DNA of 64,000 nt, from the NCBI GenBank assembly GCA_013398175.1, contig VZRZ01004236.1, positions 142,276 to 206,275 of the forward strand. Direction: 5' to 3'. Each line of letters starts with the position of its first letter. The stretch's first letter is position 1. The DNA comes from Climacteris rufus. Its lineage: Eukaryota > Chordata > Aves > Passeriformes > Climacteridae. Made by a program: the position numbers and the translations under genes. A model generated the notes under the pieces. That model was not told the origin of the DNA and did no database searches. It worked only from the letters and a program-made list of their open reading frames with translations. Positions 13,020 to 27,100 of this stretch are shown here, piece after piece.

Positions 13020-13323
13020 ACAAGGGAGGAAGAGGGGGATGTTTGGAGTGATAGCGTTGGTCTTGCCGAGTCACTGCTACCTGTGATGGGGCCCTGCTCT
13101 CCTGAGGAGGGCTGAACACCTGCCTGCCCATGGGGAGCAGTGAATTAACTCCTTGGTTTGCTTTGCTTGTGTGATGACTTCTGCTTTCCCTATTAAACTG
13201 TCTTTTCTCAACCTGTGAGTTTTCCAGCTTTTACCCTCCCGGTTCTCTCGCCCATCCCGCTGGTGGGGGAGTGAGCAAGGGGCTGTGTGGGGCTGGGCTG
13301 CTGGCAGGGGTTAAACCATGACA
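13020..13323 (+). mobile_element. Partial LTR of an avian endogenous retrovirus
   Basis: The right end reads GGGGTTAAACCATGACA, the terminal sequence of an LTR family I recognise from bird, especially songbird, genomes, ending in the canonical CA at 13322-13323. Inside are an ATTAAA poly(A) hexamer (13192-13197), the phrase AAACTGTCTTTTCTCAACC, and a G-rich segment around 13260-13300. The family's 5' end (TG...) is not seen, so this is 5'-truncated or diverged to the left. No gag, pol or env sequence is adjacent: a solo-LTR remnant. Family name not assigned. Confidence 0.8.
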
Positions 13324-16300
13324 GTCCAACAATGAAATATCTGAAGGACACTAGCTAATTTAGCCACTGATGTCCTAATAACTTCAATTAAAAAGACTGA
13401 GTTATAGCAAGGACAATAATAGGGTTAAAGGCTGGTTTCCAGACTCAGAAACTTGTACTGAATTTGTCATCTAGAACTTCAGGTAGGATCCATCAATACT
13501 CTTATTAAATATAGTATTTTTGCTAGGCATTTTTGTTTGCCAGCAATACAAAGATAGGGGCCTCAATTTTTTCACTACAGAAAACTTAAATGGGCACAAC
13601 TCCTCCAGCCTCACCCCAGAGAGAACTGAATTTCAATCAGATGGCAGTTCTGCATGAATCTGGAATGAAAAACACAATTAGCAGATTAATGGCCCTCAGC
13701 AGCAGAGCACCTGCAGTTCTCTGCCTGAATTAGAGTAGTTTGTGTTCTCTGGGTTGGCTGCATTCAGTTCAATCCCTCCCTTTGTGCTGTGCCTCACCTC
13801 CTCTGCTGGCTGCACTGTCCAGCTCCTGTTCCCTGTGTGAGCTCCTCTGCTAGAGAGCACCATCCCAGCTGGAGAGCTGGGCCAGAAAACAGCCATTTGT
13901 TCTGCACCCTCACACCTTTCCACAGCAATGCCATGTTCACTTCCAGCACATCAATTAGAAGCAACCCTGGTCAGCACCCGTGGTCACACTCGGCTCTTTA
14001 GATCTTCATAGCACTGTGCAAACATGAGCTAATTAATCTCTCCACAAGAACGGAAGGGTGGGTGGGAGTTTCAGCTGTCAGCAAGGGAGTATTTGAAGGC
14101 ACTGCTCTCTGAGAACAGCTCCTGACCCAGCCCGTGCTGTCTGGGGGGCTCCTCAGGCACATCGGTGGTACCCAGCACAGTTCCTCACCTGGGACAGCTG
14201 CACGCTTTCCCTGGCACCCTTTTGTTGCTCCAGTAAAATGGGATTATTCGAGTATGGGTTTCAAACCTATGGGGCTATGAATTTCCAGTGTAACAAGAAT
14301 GACTGTCTCAAAATCGGTAGACTTTTGTTTGAAAGGCAGTGAGTATAAATCTGGCCTTTTTTTTTTTTGCATGCAGCACTGCCCCCAGAGCCCTGATCTC
14401 CCACCTTCAGGGACGGGGCTCAGCCCAGCTAGGGAGCACCAAAGTAAATCCATGTACTGCTGACCCAGGGCAACAGAGAGAGCCACACTGCAAGAGCCCC
14501 GGGAACTCTTCCAGCTGGGGACACACATCAGCTGAATCTTGCTGCCCTGCAGGGCCTTCATTTCACTTTTCTTCTGGATGCAAGTTGCTGACTTGGGGGC
14601 TTTGTTGTTTCTTTGTTTTTGCTTTACATGCCATTGTGCTCATAGGAAAGCACCGGCTCCCAGGTAAGCGTTGATAGGCTCTCAAAAGAGCTTTCAAAGC
14701 TTTGCTAGTACTGTGAGTTTTTGCACTTGAGTGAGTAAGGTTTTCCTCACCTTGTAAAAGGGAAGTAGCACATTCAGTGGTGAACTTTGCAAATAACAGG
14801 GCCAAATGCCGAGGAGCAGCTGCACCTTTAGGTACCTTTGTCCTGTGAGCAGACCTAGAGGAGAAAACCATGAAAGTCTCACTTATCTGTTTATCTGGCT
14901 TGCAGCAGTCTGATGCCTTCTGCCACCTTTACTGATAATGGTCCCTTTGAAGTTGAATACAAGTGTGAATTTATGGTTTTGTAAAGACTGGATTCCAAAA
15001 CAGGTCATAAATTACCTTGTTAGACAAAGGCTTCTGGGGAGCAATATTGCCTAACAATCCCTCACTGTGTCATTATCCTGATGCATTTCTAGCATGGCAA
15101 ATAATTGACCAGAATGTTATGCTGACCAATTTTGCAGACAAACTTTGAAATTTGTTCGTGTAAACTCTTCTAGCAAGAACAGCAAATCACATACCTATAG
15201 CAAATTCTCATCATTACTCTTAAAATGAGTCTCGAGTCCAGGTGACTGTTTCTGAAGCCAAAGAAAATGAGGAACTTTATTTGCTTGAAGTAATATTTCT
15301 TTGATTTGCTGCAGTTTCTTCTTAAAAATAAATGGATTTTAAAAAGCCAAATGCCTATTTCTGGCCTTGTCGGGCTGTTTGAGTAAACAGCAAAATGATT
15401 CAGGAGGAGTGAATCCATATTGCAGCTATGCATGAATGGGCCAGATCCTGAAGACTGCCTGCTTTAGGGAGAGCAGAGACCTGGTCTGCTCCTCAGTAAA
15501 GCTCAGAGTCAGATAGCAAGGCATTACACACTCTAGGGGTCTATGCTTGAAATTAATGGCTGTCCTTGATACTCTTCTGCTTTACTGAACTCAAGCAAAA
15601 AGTGAGTTTGTGTTCAGAGTGTAAAGCAGGTGGGGTTTTGGTATTAAGGAGGGATGCCTGAAATAGGTTATGCTGTATAGTGAAGTTTCTCTAACGAAAC
15701 AAACCAAAAAGGAACCCACCAAAAAAATTACCAATAAAAAACCCCACAGTTTCTTTCCTTGGAAAATATTGCCTTTTGTGGTGGAGGGAGGGAGAAAACC
15801 ATCATCATGATGCCCATGGGCTTTGTACCCCAGCTGCCTTATTCCTGCTCTGGTCTGAGCGCCAGCTTTCTCAGGAAGACCACATTCCCTATGACTAATC
15901 ACTTTCAGAAGTTGCCAGGTATCTAGTAATTATTTTAAGTCCCCTTTAGATATGTAATCATGATTTTACTACCTAAAGACAATTTGACTGCTGACTGCTT
16001 CACCAGAGAATTCCAGAGTTCCAAACCAGACAGAGACCCTGCCCTTTCAAGCACTTGAATTTGACACTTGTTGTCCCCCATGATCCAAACTTCCCAGGGC
16101 AGCTGTGGTTCTACACTAAATTATTTGTTAAATATAATGAGATGCACTTGTCTGTAGCATAGCACAGTGTGATTCCTTCAAGAGAAAATTAAACTGCATC
16201 ATCTCCTAATCATAGTATTTTTAATCTTAGATTTATTTAGCTTACATCCCTATATATCTATAATTATTTGTAAATATTTACAGTTAGATATTTAAATAAA

Positions 16301-19300
16301 TTGATTAAATTATGTTCCTGTCTTAGGCCAAAACAGAATTTAGGACCATCTTGCAATTCAGGTGGGATTTGGAGCTTGCTTTGTTTTCTGAAGTGCATGT
16401 TGCTCACACTGCAAAGAGCAAAAAAAGTGGGCACACTGGAATCCTCTGCTTAGGTAGTGTGAAAGAATTTGTATAAAAATTCATAACTGCCTTGTAACCC
16501 AGATTTGCTCTGTTCCCTCTTTTCCTTGAGTCTGCAGTGCTGATAGGATTCTCTTGTCATCTGCTACTAAAAAATGACCAAAAATAAAATTGGTTGGAAA
16601 TTACACTTAGTTCATCTGTGATAAAATACACGTTTAATTTTACTATTGCATTTTTTCTTCCCAATTGGCTTGCTCCCTGGAAATAGTGACTGCACTAAAC
16701 TGAGGGCTGATGCCCTCCATTTCTGGCTGTCATCTCTCTGAGCTGTCATAAGTAAGAAAAGGCTGAGATTTGTCTGGACCCTTCTTACTGAGGGTTGAAA
16801 AGGAACTGTGGTGTAAAAGGAAAAGCAAATAGACAAATAATGGAGTAATCACTGATACAGACATACCAGGACGTGTGAAAACACTGTGTATAGATGTTCC
16901 TAAAAATGCCTATTGAATTTTTCTCACTCACTGGCTAAATAGGTGGCTGTCCAGCGTGAAGAGCTTTCAAAGCCTTTCTGAGGCATTGCATTGGATTGCT
17001 CCTGTGCCAGCACTTTTTGATGTCCCAGAATAAGCTATGTCTTGATGTATGACACACAGCAAGAAATTTGAAAATAATAGATTGCATCAATTCCCTTTGA
17101 CAGTTTGGTTTCTGTCCACTCCATATAGATTTTGACAGATAATTAGCAGGGCAGATACAGTACATTTGAGGAGCAAAGGCTCTTATAACCCGTGGACTGC
17201 TAGTTTGCCATAAAAGCCAGATTATGCTGTTAAAAGAAACTGCAAAAAGTTAGATTGCTAGAACTTTGACACTTCTGAAAAGAGATCATAGGAAAAGGTT
17301 GAATTGGCTTTAAGGCAGGACCTAACAAATGGTTGTGCAGTTGTACAGGATGTGGGATGAAGTGGTAACCTTGTTATTTTATCTAAGAAAATAGTTACTA
17401 TTGAGAAACAGCATAGGAAAGTGTTGACATTAGAACAATTAGAACGGGATGACACAATTGAAATGCAAAGACACCAATAAACCTCACACTGAAGTATTTG
17501 TTTCCTTCAGTGAAGCTCAAAAGATCCTTAAGTGCTGGATCTGTGGAACAATTTGGTGTTAGCTTTTTTCTTAATGCATTTTCTTAGTTTATTCTCTTAT
17601 TTGTCTGACACCAGTATTGTGGTCTGTGGCAGACAAAATACAGAGCACAAAATTGTGATTCACAATTCTGAGTCAACAAAACTTCGGTCTTCAGAGTCTG
17701 TTTTCAGTGAGTGTGGGGCTCTTGCTGAACAGCAGTAACTGCTGTGGTCACCGTGAGCAGTCAGCAGGGTCACTTCAGCTCTGCAGGGCTGTCTTGTGAT
17801 ATCAGAGTCTGCTGGGTGTGAGCACTTTCATTGTTCGTGTTTCTCCTGTTCTCAAAGGAACACCTACGTTCACAAAGCAGGTGGTCCCGTTATGGCATTA
17901 GGCACATAAATGTAGTAGGTCTCTGTATTATGTTCAGGGGAAAAGTGGTGACATGATTTTCAGTGAAAGTCGTCTGGAAATAACTCTAGATCCTCTAGGA
18001 TTACCTTACAAACACAATGCAGTTATGCCAAACTGAGACTCAAATTTTGCAAATGATTGTGATAGAAAAGTATTCTTTTTAAATTTTTTTAATAGATTTT
18101 ATTTTTATATTGTGTCTTGAAAGGCAAATATATTAAAGTAGATTAAAATTGATTTTATTAATTATCAATTTGATAAAGAATTTTTAAAATCTGACCTATT
18201 ATAGACATTTTTTTAAAGTTAAGACAAATTGATTATTGGTGCTTCTACTCTGTGTGCTGCAAGAACGGTTGCACAAACACACACTGAGCAATTTGAAGAA
18301 GAAAGGGAAAGAATAAAATTGAGTCTGTATGTGCCAAGCAATGCAAGAGATTGTGCTCACTCCTTTAATTGGAGTGCAGCATTGTTGATCAGTCAGAGCA
18401 GAGGAGAATCAGACCTCTGAGCTAATATTCTGCTCAATTAAGTCCAAAGCCGAGACAGGCCTATCTAGAAAATGCCCCAGTAACTGTGACATACCTCAAG
18501 GGGGGGAGTCAGGCTTAACTGGTGTTCAGCAGGCATTTTAAAGGGTTCATCAGGGGAGCTGTACAGCCCTTCTGTGTTGTGTTCGTGTCAATGAACAGTT
18601 AAAGTTTTCACCATAAAATTATTGTTCTTCAAATTTACTGTGTACTAATGACAGCCTTAATTTTTTCCAAGCGCTGCTGCGTTGTTTGAGCTTGCAAATC
18701 ACTGCAGGTATTAAGAAGGTAAAACTGAGGTCAAGTTAAATGTTATTGCTCTTTGACAGTATTTTTGCTAGAAAGTTAGAGAACTTCTAGTGTGCCATCC
18801 TGATTTTTGTATGATGAATGTCAGTAATAAGGAGACTGAAGGGCCAAAGCCATGTAGCCTTGTCAATACATGCCAGACACATATCGTTTGTTTTATTACA
18901 GATATAGGCTTTGATCTTTCTCATGTTTGAAGACTTGATTAGGCCTATCTTGTTAAAGACATAGCACATGAAAGCTGGGAATTGGTTCCTTTAATAGCAA
19001 AGCTCTTGAGAAAGAGCTCCTCAAATTAAAGAGTAGAAAACACCTCCTAAGGGCTGTGTAAACCTTCCCACACTCAGTATGAAATGTATTTGCAGATGTT
19101 TCTGTGCCAGAATAGTGTTTCTTCCCCAGTCTGTCAGTGCTGCTCAGAATTCTGGATTTGGCTTCTGAGCAGTTGTTTTCTGAGCCAGCCTAAGCAAAGC
19201 TGTCTGTGTGCTGCAGGACAAGGTGATGCTGTGGGACTGGGTGCTGATACCTGGGAGGGACCCAGGCTGGCATAACAGACTAACCCAGAGTCCTGATAGC

Positions 19301-22300
19301 TACACTGAAAAATATTTCTGTACATACCTTTCCTTGAAGCCTCTATTAGTGTGTATGACTTGAATTCAAAACTTTCTGGCACTTGGTCATGGTTCTCTCT
19401 GTTAGCAAAGGAGTAATGTAGCTCCTAGTGTTTCTCTCTGGAGTTTATTCCATCCTGGCAAAACACAGGCAAGATTTTGTTGAGCACTGAACAGCAGACC
19501 ACATTAAGGTAGCCTAATGCTGTTCACAACCTTTCCATTTATTTAATGTTACCTGCATTTTCTTTTTTGGTCCAGGCCCTTCCCATATGAGACAGAAACA
19601 AATTTATGCATAGAATAAGAAATAATGATTAGCTTGAAAATATAATTTCTGTATTTAAAAAGAGAAAGGTTTTATTATCACACTTTTGTATTGTTACTTT
19701 TCCCGTTGCTTGGTTACCAGGTCATACAGGAAACTACATTCTGAAGAGAATGTAAATTAATTACCAGCTATTCCTAAATCAGCAATTAAAATCTCACCTC
19801 CAGATTTTCTAAATGTTTTACATTCTGTAAGTAGCAGCAGAAAGGAAGAAACTGGTTTATTTGTGCCCCCCACCCTGCCAAGAAAGTGGGCTCAAGGTAA
19901 TGGTCACCCTTGCCTGAAGCAGTTCTTACAGTACTCTTGGATAAACATTTTCCAGCAGCTGCTTGTAAAATACAGTTTTAGAATGGATTTCTGTGGAAGG
20001 AGCCGAGAGCCTTCCTGCCTCATTTGTTCTCAAAGTCACATTTCAGTGTGTGCTGTGGTGGTGGCAATCGTTGCAGAATTAGATGAAGTCTGTATCTCAC
20101 TCATGATAACTGATATCTTATTTTTTTATCTCAGCAATAGTTTTGTGTTACTTCTGAATCTGTTGTTACTTGATTCTAGCAAGTGACCTTCAACTTGACT
20201 GAAATGTCCAGGTCAGTTCTTGCTTTATTAAAGCAGTTTAGTTATGTTGAGCCCAAATCTATGCCCCCAGTGTGGTGCATTGAGGCAGCTCTTGTTCAGG
20301 ATGAGCAGCTCTTGGGGCAGGTGCCCCTCTCCCATGGGAGTGCTCATCCTGACCCAGTGGGAGCTTGGGCACTGCTCTGCATCCACCAGCTTGCTCTGAT
20401 CCTGCTGCAGCTTTGCTCACTGGTGGGCTTACTTGGAATAAGAGTCAAATTTAATTGTGTTACGTTGTGTATTTTGCTGTATATGATGCTGTGTAGATTT
20501 TTTTATTTTAATAGTGCAATATGTGCTGTCCACTAGCTTAGATAGAGGAAAGTTGGAAGGCTTCAGATTTGATTACTGAGATTCAGGTTATATTCTTAAT
20601 CCTATGTCTGTTACTCCTGTTTCTTGAATTATTGGCCTCTTGCGTCCCAAATTCTGTGGAAATAAGAGCAAACATTTCATTCTTTTCCTTGTAAAGTATA
20701 AAGTGGTTGAAATATGTGTGAAGAAAACATAGCCCAGGAGAAGAAACAAACAAAGAAAGAATATTAAAATTGTCTTTTGATTTTAATCACTGCCCAATAA
20801 AACCATTTGAAGTATCCACTGCAAAATCCTAAGGCATTTAACATTTGCTGGGAGTTTTAATTTTCTTGAAAATGAAAGAAATCCTCTTGAAAATTTCATG
20901 GTTATGAAAATTTAATTTAGACAGAGCAATTTGTCATTAGCTAAATATTCATTAAAACTTTAGTATACACCCATGTGTAAATTCAGTTAGTCTGCACTTG
21001 CCTTGCAGCTCTGGGGATTTCATTGCAACTTGTGTTCCTTGATGAGGGTGATGAGATTTGAGATGTTCAGTTGCTTGTAGGACTCTTAACTGATTATGTC
21101 AAATCTTTGGGAAAGTCTCTCAGATACTGTAGTTTTAAGGTTCTTAAGGGTCCATTTTCCTCTGACCTTGGGGATAGGGGCTTAGTTTTTAGTGTGCTCT
21201 CAGAGAGGAGATTCACAGCATTTGAACCCCCTTATTAGACAAGGACTGATTTGTTGAAAGCTTTTATTTGTAGTTTTGCTTTGAGGATGATTTGTTTACC
21301 AAGGACACTGATATGGTGGAAAATAACTGTATATTCTACTAGGTGGCATTTTGCTGTGGAAATTCTCTGGTTTGTGGGGAATTTCTGTTTTCCTATTAGT
21401 ACCAGCAGTGAGGGATGTAAAAGGGAAAGAAGCAAGCTTAATGTAAACTGTGTGTTTGAATAAATGTTTGCCCACAGGAGCACAAATATTTCTTACTTTT
21501 CTAGTCTAATTTTTTTTTATATATTCAAAACTCAGGGTCTTCCTGCATCATTAGTTTTATATCTATTTACAAATAATAAAAATCTTCATTTGAAAGAGGT
21601 TTGTGGTAATGAATTTTGAATACCATGTTATTCTTTTTAATAAACAGGAATATGAAAGCTCTTGAAGTAAGACACTGCAATAATTACACTGCATAATTAC
21701 AGTGGAGGGGTCGCCCTCCTACGCACCCTCCAGCCTAGGTAGGACCCAGATTCCAGAACCTTGCTGACTGTTCCTTTGGTGAAGGCATGCAAAGTATTAG
21801 GTATGTCATTCCATCAGTTTGGATTGCTAGCCTAGGGTTGTTTAAAAGCAGGTGCTAAGAATAGGTGCATCAGTTAAATGCTCTGTGATGAGGGTGATTT
21901 ATGATGGGAGGCTTAAGCAAAAAGGAAAATTATCTCAAGTCAGATGAACAAAGGGTGTCTGTAATTAAGCACATATTAAACACCAGCATTACAGACACAC
22001 AACTACTGACTTTGTGTTTGCTGTGTTCCCTGATACTGTTCTGCACTGGCTGCTTGTATCAAACCCACACAAAGGGGCATATTCTCTGTTCCTACCTGGC
22101 CTTTCATAATGATCAAGCTGGAATGACCTTTAAAAAGCCAGATAATATTTTATTTACCTTTTTTCTCCCATTTACTGCTAAATGTTAATGAAGCTAAGAG
22201 ATTCAAATCCTTGCAAATAAAACATTTTAATTGGCTTAAGTGTAACCATAACAATAAATTGGATACTTTATATGGAAAAGCTTCTCAGTATTGTTGAAAC

Positions 22301-23497
22301 ACACTTGTACAGTCCTTTCATCTGTCCATAGACTCAGAAATCAGAAGCAAACATTTCCTTTGTTTCCAGTGACAAGGGTTTGAGAATGTTTTGAGGATAC
22401 ATTTCCCCAAGACTGGTTGCTGCAATCCAGTGCTGGTCAAGTGTTCCCCTGAGATACCTCCACTTAAGCCCTTGCTGCTTACTTTCTGGTATTAACCAGA
22501 TGCAGTCAGTCCTAACAATGGGGTCCAAGACATCTACTCCAGCTTTTCAGGCTACCTGTTCATTTAGGTCAAGCTGAAGTATCCTTTATTGTCTAACAGT
22601 GTTGTCCAGCACTGTTGCTGAGTCTGGCCTGATATTTCAGCTACTCTGAAATTCATTGTGTCAGTGCTTTGAGGAAAAATGAGCATTTTATTGCTGAATT
22701 CCTGTTAAATGGAAACAGATCAAAATTCTCATTCTCTTCCTAGGAAATTTCCTCCAAGCCACTGAGGTTTTAGAGTTCCCATCCCTCCGTGTGGGCTGGG
22801 GGATGCTCCTTACAGCTGCAGTAAACCTTTTGCCTTGCAAGTTAAGAGGATGGGGGGGCAATGGGTGGAGGAGTTACAAGGTTTAATCTTGCCTTCTAAA
22901 GCAGAACTCCCTGACTGCAGTGGTGCTGAGAATCAGCCTCCACTCTGGGAGCAATCTGCAGCCTCATCCAAACTTGCTTAAAAACCAAACTGCAAAGAGC
23001 AGTGGGCCAGGTACTGGTGACACCTCGTGTATGTGACAAAGCAGGAGCAGAGCAGCAGCCAGCCTTTCTTAATGGACCTTTCCAGGTGAAAACGCTCTCT
23101 GAGACTCACAACGTCTGCTCTTTGAATCTTGGGGATCCTGGGGCTGTATCAGACATGTTCTGTGTTAGAAAGAACAAGCTGCTTGGAACAAGCCTCTAGA
23201 GACTCTTGTGTAGGAATATTTCTCATTCTTTTCTCGTGTTCTGACTGGGGGGAGGAAGGCAGTTCAAAACTGGTGTTGCTGAGGTTACCTCGAATAATAC
23301 AGGGCAGTTTCACAATTAAACAGCACCTGTATGACTTAATACTTGACTGTGCAATTACCAGCACTTAGGTCTTCAAAGTAGCACCTTGCCGACTTGGGAA
23401 ATAAAAGACCACATAAACTTGTAACTTTAGACCCATTTTAGTTTTGTTTTAACCAAAAGCAAAATGTCTACTAGTGAAGGCAGAATCAGGTCCTTGG
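13324..23497. other. Non-genic DNA with AT-rich islands
   Basis: Unique sequence. Very AT-rich islands at about 16195-16320, 18060-18225 and 20750-20965 carry many TAAT/ATTA cores and may be regulatory, but could equally be neutral. ORFs up to 123 codons overlap on both strands without recognisable domains. Confidence 0.6.
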
Positions 23498-24100
23498 AAT
23501 CACAGAATGATTCAGGCTGGAAGAGACCTCTGAGATCATCAAGTCCAAGCTTTAACTGCCAAGCCCACCATTAAACCATGTCCTAAAGTGCCACATCTAC
23601 ACATCTTTCAATGCCTCCAGGAATTGTGACTACACCACTTCCCTATAGGGAGCGTATTCCAGTGCTTGACAAAGCTTTCCATGAAGAAATTTTTCCTAAT
23701 ATTCAACGTAAACCTCCCGTGGCACAACTCGAGTCCATTTCCTTTCATCCTGTTACTTGGGAGAAGAGACCAAACCCCACCTGGCTTACAACCCCCTCTC
23801 AGTAGTTGTAGGGAGTGGTAAAATCCCTTCTGAGCCTCCTTTTCTCCAGGCTGGGACCCCCAGCTCCCTCAGCTGCTCCTCACCAGACTCGTGCTCCAGA
23901 ACCTTCCCCAGCTCTGTTGCCCTTCTCTGGACTCACTCCAGCGCCTCAGTTTCCTTCTTTTCCTGAGGCACCTGAAACTGGGCACAGCACTCGAGGTGTC
24001 TGACCAGTGCCACGTACGGGGGACGGTCACTGCCCTGCTCCTTCCGGACACACATGGCTGGTACAGGCCAGGTGCCATTGCCCTCCTTGGCACCAAGGAT
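23498..24100 (-). mobile_element. CR1 LINE fragment (about 600 bp)
   Basis: Starts on plus with AATCACAGAATGATTCAGGC, the reverse complement of a CR1 3' end, and continues through characteristic CR1 phrases such as GAAGAAATTTTTCCTAATAT and TTGCCCTTCTCTGGAC into the end of the ORF2 region near 24090. It is 5'-truncated. Short ORFs on both strands inside it are decayed reading frames, not genes. Divergence from the remembered consensus is modest, with small indels. Confidence 0.93.
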
Positions 24101-27100
24101 GCAGTTTAAATACTGAGGTCCAAGACTAAGGGTTGTGTAGTGAAGCAAGTCTTACACACAGACTTCTCAAACAAGGCTTGAAATGTATCGTCTGACACCA
24201 ATAAGTAAAAACAGAAAACCCCTTCTTTTCTAATTTTGCAGAGTACTATTGTTAGCCAACTGAAACTGTTTCATCCCAACATTGCCTGAGCTAAAGATAC
24301 AGTGAGTTTATTCCCGAATTATTCTTGCCCTGGTGTAACCCCTGAGCCACCTCTTCCAGCAGCTGTGATTTCTGACTTGTTATTAGAGAAGAATTGGCAT
24401 GGAGAGATAGGATCCTATGTTGTCTTTAAGTCACACAGCGCAAGGGTCCAGAACCAGCAAAATGCAGACTGGTGTTTCACACTCCTCACACAGCTCCAGG
24501 CAGTGGAAGAATCTGCCCTTAGAAGAATTTCCTTTGCTGCCAGCCTGTGGGATGCTTCCATGGACGGTGTGTGGCTCATGAGTAGAATCTGTGCTCAGTC
24601 CCATCTACTTCATTCTTTCACTGGAGCAGGGCTGTGCTTGCTACGCCGCAGTGGCTGCTGTGAATGGCATGAAAGCTTTGCTATACTTGTGGGTTGTGCC
24701 TTTTGCTCTTTTCCCCTTGTTAATTCTTAAAAATTGTTACCAAAAACAGCACAGCATATGGGAGGAGAGGAGGGATTGTCTGGACATTTTTTTTACCAAT
24801 ATGTAAGGCATTTATTCTAATTTTAGTTTTTATAGAGAGCTTTTCTTACTAGAATGGGAGTTTCCTATGTGGTAAACAAATCTTTTTGTACTTATTTTCC
24901 AGTCAATATGATAATTTGTTGAGAATTAACAAAAAACTCCGTTCCTCACTTAGGAGTTGAATTTTATTATTATTGATAAACTATTGGATTATTTTTATAT
25001 TGGTATATATACAGTATTATTAAAAGCAATAATGTTCTGAGTTATTTTTATTAGGAGTCAGATCCAACCTATTAATTCAAATTCAGTTGCAAGCTGATTG
25101 TATAAGGAACTTAATTTTTACTGTCCTCAAAATTATCACGTACCCAAGTACATTTCCAGTGTTGGAGTTCCAAACTTTTTTTTATTGACTTATTATATTT
25201 TAAGTTTATAAATCCAGCAATTAAACTGACTGGTTTAGGAGAGGATTTAATGAAATTATTCCAAGCTTAATTATTCTTCTTTTCTTGAACAGATTGATTC
25301 CTTTCTAGTCACTACTTTTGTACCTTATAGTGAAGAACTTCTCTGTATTTTCTTTGTTTTGTGTGTCCTGGGCTGAAGCCTGCAAATGTATTTGGGAAGC
25401 AAAGTCTCCCAAGTAGGTCACATCTGGTTATCTGTAGCTCAGAAACTCTAGCAACAATCTTTATTGGCCTGAACTTAGCATTTCAGAAGAAGGTTCCCTC
25501 CATGAAATGTGTTCTTTTTAATGCAAAATTCTTCCAAAATACGTTACATACAAATAGCTCCAAAGGAAAAAACCCTCTACACATTAATAAAAATTAGCCT
25601 TTTGAAAGCTCAAGGATTTACAAACTTAGCTAGACCTGTCTGATACATATGACTGAGTTACCACTTTTGTCACCACGGGTCCTCATTTTGCCCATGTCAG
25701 GAGCAGCCCAGGGAACACAGAGCTCACTGACATCTCGTAAGAAAAACATTTTGCAAGTTTGAGAAGTGTCTTCTGCAGAAAATAGCATTAGTGATCCAGC
25801 AAGCAATGTGTTTGCTCAAAGCTTTGTGGTCTCTGAGGAACCTTGGAATATGACAGTAAACTGAACTATCATTGCAATTGACTCAGAGAAGTTCGTAGGA
25901 TTGGAATTTTTCTGTTTGCTGTGTGCAGCTATTAGAAAAATAAAATGTGGCAAAAGATTGGATTTCTCAGGATTTGTTCTGTAAATTAGACCAAAATCAG
26001 ACTGAATCCTTAGAACAAAGGCAGATATATTTTGCATTTGAATATAAAACCTATCAAGTGGGTGGTGGGGAGAGAATGGGTAAATAAATACAAAACCTCT
26101 TAAGGGTTTCTTTCTGGGTTGGTTTCAAGAATGTCCCACAAAACAGGTTTTCATGGTTGTATGGGGCAACGTGATGCCATTCAACTTTCTTTCCTTTCTT
26201 TAGAAATTCTGAAGAAACTGTTGAAAACAGCTTCTGGGCTTTTACTAAAATAGTTTCCAGAGATGAGGAAAATGAGAGAATGCATATACAATCTTAGACA
26301 AATGATCTGCTCATATATTGAAGCCTGGATTGTAAAATGACTGCTGTGCCTTCCAGTGAATGAATATTCAGTGCTTCCCTGCTGGGTTGGCTTTTCCTAT
26401 TTGAACCAGCTACAGCTCTGCACTGTGATTCACTTGTTACCAAATTAAACTCTTTACACACGTGGGAGATCCAACTTTATAAAGTCAAATTTTTGAAGCG
26501 CTTTCTGGTCAGCCTGTGTGCCTGTCACAATCTTCATAACGCACTGAATTAAGTTTAAAATATCATCCGTGTGTGTTGTTTTCTCTTGGCTGTTGAGCAG
26601 CCCTTCTGTACATCATGCATTTTTCTGTTGACACTACATATCACTTAGCAACCCAGTGAAAGGCCCTATATGCATTGATTGCACACAATTGTCTTTATGG
26701 GGTGGAAGTGTTAAGTGAATAAACCCCCACAGGTGACCAGACGGTCATTCCTCTCATGTTGATAATCTGTTTACATCAAAATATTGTTTACTCAGCTCTC
26801 TGATCTTCAGGAATCTACATGAAGCTGAAAGAATACAGCTAACTCCCCACACTCTGACACACAAGCATGAGCTGTATTTACATTCTCAGAGATGGATAGA
26901 TTAAGAAGAGAAGGATTGTTTTGTCTTTAACTTAGCTCTCCCAAATAAAGCATTAAAATGCATTTGACAGTTAACCACAGATGATAATGCAATCTTTATG
27001 CTGTGGTTCCCATTATAATGGAGAAGTTACAAGGCTGTCACTACACCATAAAGAAAGAATCTTTCCTGCAGTCTTAGTGCTGTCTTCTCTGCTTTCCTCT

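Noticed and set aside
24302..24730. 142-codon plus ORF next to the CR1 element
   Set aside because: No domain or low-complexity signature; length within chance expectation for 64 kb in six frames.
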